A stretch of DNA of 10,275 nt from Candidatus Caccocola faecipullorum. Its GTDB lineage: Bacteria; Synergistota; Synergistia; Synergistales; Synergistaceae. Below are positions 5,917-10,275 of the stretch, in pieces. Position 1 is the first letter of the stretch. The number at the start of each line of letters is the position of its first letter. The stretch covers positions 1-10,275 of the forward strand of contig DVKA01000093.1 of the NCBI GenBank assembly GCA_018716365.1, given 5' to 3'. The notes beneath the pieces were generated by a model, which was not told the DNA's origin, searched no databases, and saw only the letters and a list, made by a program, of their open reading frames with translations. A program made the position numbers and the translations under genes.

Positions 5917-7047
5917 TTAATATGACGGCATCGAATGCGTGCCCTGCGGAGCCGGGCCGCCGGGCTTCGTGAGCGGCGTTATCTGGGTCGGCACCTGATA
6001 GGCCGACACCTGCGCGGCGTCAGAGGTCTGGGCGTAGAAGAGAGTGCCTTCCTTCAGCTGGCGGTCGCTGCCTCTGATGAGGAACCCGCCCGCAAGGCCG
6101 ACCGGGCCGAGAAGCACGGCGCCCGCAAGGCTGGCGCCGGCCGCGCCTATCATGGCGCTGTCAGCCTCCATTGCCTTTTTAGCCGCGTCGCCGATGTTCA
6201 CCGAGACCATCGACGGGCCGAGGACCTCGACGCTGTCTATCTGCATCTCTATTTCCGACGGGCGTCCGAAGCTCCGCGGCGGCTTCACCTTCGTTATGTG
6301 GGCGAGGACGCGGCTTCCCTTCGGAGCTACAAGCATATCGCCGACCATTATCTGCTCGCTGAGCGCGAGGATGATGACGTCGTCGACCTTGACGTTTCTG
6401 ACCGTCAGAGTGTTGAGCAGCACGCCCTTGACTATGGTCTCCTTAGGCAGCTCGAACTGCGTCGCGTATATTCCTTCTGGGAGAAGCTTCATCAGCAGGC
6501 GCTCAAGACGGGAGACGAGCGGGCCTCCCTGTACCGTCCCTTCAAGAATTCCTTCCATCACGTCTATGCGGCGTATGAGCGGCCATGTCGGGTGTATCTC
6601 CTGCTCTACGCCCCACTCTGCTACGGAGAGCTTGAAAAGCACGGACGGCTGTGTGTCGGTCCCTCTTTCGAGGAAGTCGATCAGCGCCGTCTGGCGTTCC
6701 GTGAGGCTTCCGGGAAGCTCGCGCCCGAAGATGGTCCTCTCGACGTCGTTGAGCCTGTTTAGAAGGCCGCCTTCACGCTTTGAACCGTAGACGATCGACT
6801 CTATTCTCTCCAGCATTTCAAAGGCCGGTTTCGAATCGGTCGGCGTTACAATCGTGTTCGACGTTATAGTAGAGAGCGTAACCGGACCGGGAGCCGGAGC
6901 CTCTGTCCCTCCGGTCTGCGCGGAAGCCTCCGCTGCGGGGGCGTTGGCGGGCTCGGGAGCCGCGCCGTCGTCCGCAAACGAACAGGCCGGGAAGGTCATT
7001 GTAAACGCCGCTACGAGCGCCGCAAATTTCTGGATGCTTTTTTTCAT
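5917..7047 (-). CDS. Exported protein of unknown function in the LPS/envelope cluster
   Basis: I do not recognise a named family. The 376-residue product has an N-terminal signal peptide (basic MKKSIQK, hydrophobic 8-20). Cleavage after SFA at about residue 25 looks likely; FPAC at 19-22 is a poor lipobox. A Pro/Ala/Glu-rich linker covers about 26-58. Next comes a helical region with two diverged copies of RI(E/D)...GG.L..RL (about 81-108 and 160-188). A beta-rich region follows at about 200-287, including [20 protein letters not shown] and the stretch [20 protein letters not shown]. After it comes a glycine-rich hydrophobic segment (about 299-325, [19 protein letters not shown]), then a Gly/Pro-rich tail. 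The glycine spacing suggests a zipper-like membrane insertion. The ATG overlaps the pyrG stop as ATGA, with AAGGAGG inside the end of pyrG. Its position before lptC and lptD suggests an envelope role, but no function is assigned. Confidence 0.9.
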   Translation of the reverse strand: MKKSIQKFAALVAAFTMTFPACSFADDGAAPEPANAPAAEASAQTGGTEAPAPGPVTLSTITSNTIVTPTDSKPAFEMLERIESIVYGSKREGGLLNRLNDVERTIFGRELPGSLTERQTALIDFLERGTDTQPSVLFKLSVAEWGVEQEIHPTWPLIRRIDVMEGILEGTVQGGPLVSRLERLLMKLLPEGIYATQFELPKETIVKGVLLNTLTVRNVKVDDVIILALSEQIMVGDMLVAPKGSRVLAHITKVKPPRSFGRPSEIEMQIDSVEVLGPSMVSVNIGDAAKKAMEADSAMIGAAGASLAGAVLLGPVGLAGGFLIRGSDRQLKEGTLFYAQTSDAAQVSAYQVPTQITPLTKPGGPAPQGTHSMPSY

Positions 7048-8663
7048 GCTTTTTTTGCCTCCTTCTTCTTTTTAATATCTAACGCAGCCGCTATGAAGTC
7101 CTTGAAAAGCGGATGCGGGCGCACCGGGCGCGATAAAAATTCAGGGTGGAACTGGACTCCCACCATCCACGGGTGGTTGTCGTTTTCCATTATCTCGACC
7201 TGTCCGCCCATCGGGCAGACTCCGGCGACGCGCATTCCGGCGGCTTCGAATTCTTTGATATATTCGTTGTTGAACTCGAAGCGGTGGCGGTGGCGTTCCT
7301 CGATATGGGTCGAGCCGTAGATCTTCTCGGCTTTCGTGCCGGGCTTTATCTCGCACGGATATGTGCCGAGGCGCGACGTTCCGCCGATGCCGGCGACGTT
7401 TTTCTGCTCTTCCATGAGATGGATGACGGGATGCGTCGTATGCTCGTCCATCTCAAGGCTGTTCGCGTCGGCGAATCCGAGGACGCTGCGCGCAAACTCA
7501 ATGACCGCGACCTGCATACCGAGGCAGAGGCCGAGATACGGCACGCCCTTCTCGCGCGCGTATTTCGCCGCGGCTATTTTGCCCTCGACGCCGCGCTGCC
7601 CGAAACCGCCGGGGACGAGTATCGCGTCCGCCTTGCCGAGAATCTCCTCTACGCTGCCGGTCTCCAGATCCTCCGCTTCGACGGGGAAGATATTGACCTT
7701 GACGCCGTTCGCTATGCCGGCGTGCAGCACGGCCTCGTTGACGCTGAGGTAGGCGTCCTTTATCTCGGTGTACTTCCCGACAAGCGCGACAGTGAGAGCT
7801 TCCTTGCGCGTGTCGTACTTATGCAGGAATTCCTTCCAGTCCTTCATGTCGGGCGAGCCCTTCGTCGGAAGGCCTAGCTTTCTGAGCACGAGATGGTCGA
7901 ATTTCTGCGAGTGCAGAACAATCGGTATCCTGTATATTGTGTCAGAGTCGACGGCTTCGAATACGGAATCCGCCGGGACGCTGCAGAAAAGCCCTATCTT
8001 CTCGCGGAGCTCGGGCCCGACGGTGTACTGCGAACGGCAGACTATGACGTCCGGCTGGATGCCTATCCTGCGCAGCTCGTTGACGCTGTGCTGCGTAGGC
8101 TTCGTCTTGAGTTCTCCCGAAGCAGCGATGTAGGGGACGAGCGTGACGTGGCAGTAAAGGATGTTGGAGCGCCCGACGCGGCTTGCGAACTGGCGTATCG
8201 CTTCGAGGTACGGCAGTCCTTCGATGTCTCCGACCGTTCCGCCTATCTCGGCGATGACGATGTCCTTGTCCTTGCCGACGTGCTCTATCCTGTCCTGAAT
8301 CTCGTTCGTTATGTGCGGTATGACCTGGACGGTCGCGCCGTTGTATCCGCCGGCACGCTCGCGCTGTATGACGGCGGAATAGACCTTTCCGGTCGTGCAG
8401 CTGTTTTCTCCCTTGATCGTTTCGTCTATGAAACGTTCGTAGTGGCCGAGGTCAAGGTCGGTCTCAGCCCCGTCCCACGTTACGAATACTTCTCCATGCT
8501 GAAAAGGGCTCATTGCTCCTGCGTCTACGTTGATATAAGGATCCATCTTGATGATGCTTACCTTATACCCGCGGCGTTTCAAAAGAACGCCGAGCGACGC
8601 GGCTGTAATTCCCTTGCCGAGAGATGACACAACTCCTCCGGTGACGAAAATATACTTAGTCAT
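7044..8663 (-). CDS. pyrG: CTP synthase (glutamine hydrolysing)
   Basis: PyrG aminates UTP to CTP using ATP and ammonia from glutamine, the last step of pyrimidine nucleotide synthesis. The 539-residue product has the full two-domain layout. The N-terminal synthase domain begins [17 protein letters not shown] (P-loop) and contains [20 protein letters not shown] and [11 protein letters not shown]. The C-terminal class I glutamine amidotransferase domain starts near [13 protein letters not shown] (about 293), has [10 protein letters not shown], and the nucleophile Cys in GLCLGMQ (about C380). HPE near 506-508 completes the triad. Start choice: ATG at 8663 gives the conserved [10 protein letters not shown] terminus. 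TTG at 8672 would add three residues, and AAGGGG (8681-8676) is spaced 12 nt from the ATG and 3 nt from the TTG, so neither spacing is ideal. It follows the M23 gene by about 32 nt and overlaps the next gene by 4 nt. Confidence 0.97.
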   Translation of the reverse strand: MTKYIFVTGGVVSSLGKGITAASLGVLLKRRGYKVSIIKMDPYINVDAGAMSPFQHGEVFVTWDGAETDLDLGHYERFIDETIKGENSCTTGKVYSAVIQRERAGGYNGATVQVIPHITNEIQDRIEHVGKDKDIVIAEIGGTVGDIEGLPYLEAIRQFASRVGRSNILYCHVTLVPYIAASGELKTKPTQHSVNELRRIGIQPDVIVCRSQYTVGPELREKIGLFCSVPADSVFEAVDSDTIYRIPIVLHSQKFDHLVLRKLGLPTKGSPDMKDWKEFLHKYDTRKEALTVALVGKYTEIKDAYLSVNEAVLHAGIANGVKVNIFPVEAEDLETGSVEEILGKADAILVPGGFGQRGVEGKIAAAKYAREKGVPYLGLCLGMQVAVIEFARSVLGFADANSLEMDEHTTHPVIHLMEEQKNVAGIGGTSRLGTYPCEIKPGTKAEKIYGSTHIEERHRHRFEFNNEYIKEFEAAGMRVAGVCPMGGQVEIMENDNHPWMVGVQFHPEFLSRPVRPHPLFKDFIAAALDIKKKKEAKKA

Positions 8664-8695
8664 TGATTGCAAACGCCCCTTCTGGCATATCTTAT

Positions 8696-10102
8696 TTATC
8701 TAAGGTACTGCAGCGGGTTTCTCGGTTTCCCGCCGACGCGCACCTCAAAGTGCAGATGGTTCCCCGTCGACCTTCCCGTGCTTCCGACGAGGGCTATAGT
8801 CTGGCCGCGTGAAATTTTCGCGCCCTTTCTTACAAGAAGCTTGCTGCAGTGTCCGTAGAGCGTCGTGAGCCCCTTGGAGTGCGAGAGGACTATCGTGCGC
8901 CCGTAGCCGCCCATCCAGCCGGAATGCACTACCGTGCCGTTGGCCGGCGCCTTTATCGCCGTTCCGCGCGGAGCCGCGATGTCGAGGCCGGAGTGGAACA
9001 CGCGCCGTTTTCCGAACGGGCTCTTTCTCCATCCGAAGTTGCTCGATATGCGCCCCATCGTCGGCCAGCGGAAGCTGCGCGAGCCGCCCGTTATCTTGAC
9101 CGAGGCGCGGCGGACGCCTCCGCGTCCCTTCGACGCTATGCGGACCTCGGTGTCGGCGATGAGCTTGCCGCCGGGCAGGAATATCTCCTCGCCGAGGATG
9201 AGCTTGTCGCTCTTCATAGCGTTTGCGAGCTTCACTGCGTCGGAGGCCGAGCCGTACTTGTCGGCGAGCTTGCCGAGCGTGTCGTTCTTCGCGACTTTGA
9301 CGAATACGCCGTCCTGGTTAGGCACGCGGAGCTTCATGCCGAGCTTGAGCCTGTGTATGCTGCCGCCCAGCACCTGCTGGTTGCAGCCGACGAGCGTGTC
9401 GACGTCGAGGTCGAACTTGCCGGAGATTCCCCAGAGCGTGTCGCCTTCTTTAACGACGTACTCGTGAACCTCGAGCAGTTTGCCCTTCTTCGCGAAGGCG
9501 AGCTCTTCCTTTTGGAGATTGCGCACGAACAGCAGCGTCGCGACTACGTCGTCGTGGCTGTCCGGCACGTAGAGCACCTCGGACGGGTTGGGTTTCTCGC
9601 CCTTCCGCAGCCCGTTAGCCTGACGCAGGTCTTCTTCGGATATATTGAATTCTTCCGATATGGATTTCAGCGTTTCGCCCGGTTCGAGGACGACTTCAGT
9701 CCAGTGTATGTCCTTGTCGAGCGCGGTCTTGTCTTCTTCCGATATCCTTCCGTCGTTCTTCGAGAGGATGCCGTAGAGCTTCAACTCCTCGTCGGTGAGC
9801 GTCGGTATGCTCGGCAGCGGCCCTATCGCGAGAGGGACGAGCTCGGAGCCCTCGTCCGCGGCTTCGCCTCCGCCCGTTCCGGCGGTGTTGAGGAAGTCGG
9901 AGACGTCGACCGTGAAGAAGCCCTTGTTGTCCTCGGGGTTCTCCGCCGAGACCTCACCGCCAAGCCCTATCCAGTACATACCGGAACGCTCGGCCGCGAC
10001 GGCCGCGCAGACGACCGCGCCTCCGACGGCGAGCATCAGGAAGACGATGAGATATATCTTTTTCCTCAATCCGGCTTTATACATATTGGACTTATCCTTC
10101 AT
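8696..10102 (-). CDS. Membrane-anchored LysM/M23 family peptidoglycan endopeptidase
   Basis: Predicted zinc metallopeptidase that cuts peptide cross-links of peptidoglycan in the periplasm. The 468 residues begin with a basic stretch and one hydrophobic segment (about 16-36), either a membrane anchor or an uncleaved signal. An acidic linker follows. Three LysM-like peptidoglycan-binding repeats sit at about 135-180 (weakest), 213-260 ([17 protein letters not shown], clearest) and 266-311 ([18 protein letters not shown]). The C-terminal M23 domain starts near 345. It has HSGLD (zinc ligands H370 and D374), YGH (H418) and HLHFE (H449, with H451 as third ligand), so all catalytic positions appear intact. 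This contrasts with NlpD/EnvC-type activators, which have lost metal ligands. The start ATG is preceded by AGAGGTGG. It lies 50 nt after the rho stop and about 32 nt before pyrG. Confidence 0.94.
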   Translation of the reverse strand: MKDKSNMYKAGLRKKIYLIVFLMLAVGGAVVCAAVAAERSGMYWIGLGGEVSAENPEDNKGFFTVDVSDFLNTAGTGGGEAADEGSELVPLAIGPLPSIPTLTDEELKLYGILSKNDGRISEEDKTALDKDIHWTEVVLEPGETLKSISEEFNISEEDLRQANGLRKGEKPNPSEVLYVPDSHDDVVATLLFVRNLQKEELAFAKKGKLLEVHEYVVKEGDTLWGISGKFDLDVDTLVGCNQQVLGGSIHRLKLGMKLRVPNQDGVFVKVAKNDTLGKLADKYGSASDAVKLANAMKSDKLILGEEIFLPGGKLIADTEVRIASKGRGGVRRASVKITGGSRSFRWPTMGRISSNFGWRKSPFGKRRVFHSGLDIAAPRGTAIKAPANGTVVHSGWMGGYGRTIVLSHSKGLTTLYGHCSKLLVRKGAKISRGQTIALVGSTGRSTGNHLHFEVRVGGKPRNPLQYLR

Positions 10103-10149
10103 CAGTCCACCTCTTATGAGCTGTGCCGCGTGTCAGAACGCAGAAAATT

Positions 10150-10275
10150 TTAACCGACCTTTATTGTAGCAAGAAAATCGCGGTTCGTGGGGGTATTTCT
10201 TAATTTATCGAGGATGAGATTCAGCACCTCGGCCTCGTCCATGTTCGCGATCTTGCGGCGCAGCGCCCAGATGCG
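10150..10275 (-). CDS. rho: Transcription termination factor Rho, C-terminal end (partial)
   Basis: Rho is the hexameric RNA helicase that ends transcription at unstructured RNA. Only the last 41 codons are present; the gene continues past the right edge. The frame is open from 10275 to TAA at 10152-10150. It reads RIWALRRKIANMDEAEV, then LNLILDKLRNTPTNRDFLATI, matching the known Rho C-terminus (R-x-W-x-L-R near the end, then K-L-x-x-T-x-T-N-x-x-F). Neighbouring genes continue in the same direction with a 47-nt gap containing no evident terminator, so rho may head or take part in the cluster. Confidence 0.85.
   Translation of the reverse strand, partial: RIWALRRKIANMDEAEVLNLILDKLRNTPTNRDFLATIKVG

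Noticed and set aside
5935..6762. 275-codon plus-strand frame (and an overlapping 248-codon frame) opposite the unknown exported gene
   Set aside because: The minus-strand frame has a signal peptide, a strong ribosome site and tight coupling to its neighbours. The plus-strand frames look like composition-driven shadows with no recognisable motifs.
7893..8627. 244-codon plus-strand frame inside pyrG
   Set aside because: It lies wholly within the conserved CTP synthase coding sequence and has no independent support.
8664..8672. TTG start adding three residues to PyrG
   Set aside because: The family N-terminus begins at the ATG ([10 protein letters not shown]). The TTG is closer to the purine-rich ribosome site but too close (3 nt) to be clearly better.
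8849..10153. 434-codon open frame on the plus strand opposite the M23 gene
   Set aside because: It lies antisense to a well-supported gene. Its Arg/Ala/Val/Glu-rich composition is typical of a GC-rich antisense shadow, and it shows no domain or ribosome site.
1..10275. Insertion sequences, prophage, CRISPR arrays or defence systems
   Set aside because: I found no transposase or integrase, no spaced direct-repeat array and no terminal inverted repeats. Nearly all the sequence is accounted for by core genes and one regulatory leader.

Overview
The window looks like chromosome from a diderm (outer-membrane) bacterium with GC-rich coding DNA. It carries LPS-export genes (LptC-like, LptD-like), a Rho factor, and a T-box riboswitch of the type best known from Firmicutes. 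That combination fits Synergistota (for example a Cloacibacillus/Synergistes relative) best. An outer-membrane Firmicute of the class Negativicutes is the main alternative. This placement is inference from gene content and was not checked by a database search. There is no sign of mobile DNA, CRISPR, rRNA or tRNA.

Left part (1-2094): a threonine-biosynthesis transcription unit read leftward, thrC then thrB (thrB runs off the left edge), joined by a 4-nt GTGA stop/start overlap. It is preceded by a complete regulatory leader. The leader has a near-consensus sigma-70 promoter, a T-box riboswitch with a candidate ACC (threonine) specifier, a textbook T-box/antiterminator, and a mutually exclusive intrinsic terminator. 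Uncharged tRNA-Thr should permit read-through into thrCB.

Middle (2003-2652): greA, the only rightward gene, has its own extended -10 promoter placed back to back with the thrC promoter. A perfect 12-bp palindrome lies between the two -35 boxes. A symmetrical hairpin after greA can terminate both greA and the opposing ddl operon.

Right part (2653-10275): one long, tightly packed leftward gene cluster, in transcription order rho (C-terminal end only), a LysM/M23 peptidoglycan hydrolase, pyrG, a secreted protein of unknown function, lptC-like, lptD-like and ddl. Gaps are short (about 47 nt at most) or overlapping, and I see no terminator inside, so co-transcription is likely. Apart from rho and pyrG, the genes serve the cell envelope: peptidoglycan precursor synthesis (Ddl), peptidoglycan remodelling (M23) and LPS transport (LptC, LptD). 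PyrG supplies CTP, which is needed for phospholipid and (through CMP-Kdo) LPS synthesis.

The least explained item is the 376-residue exported protein between pyrG and lptC. It has a diverged internal repeat and a glycine-rich hydrophobic segment, and its position suggests an envelope role.
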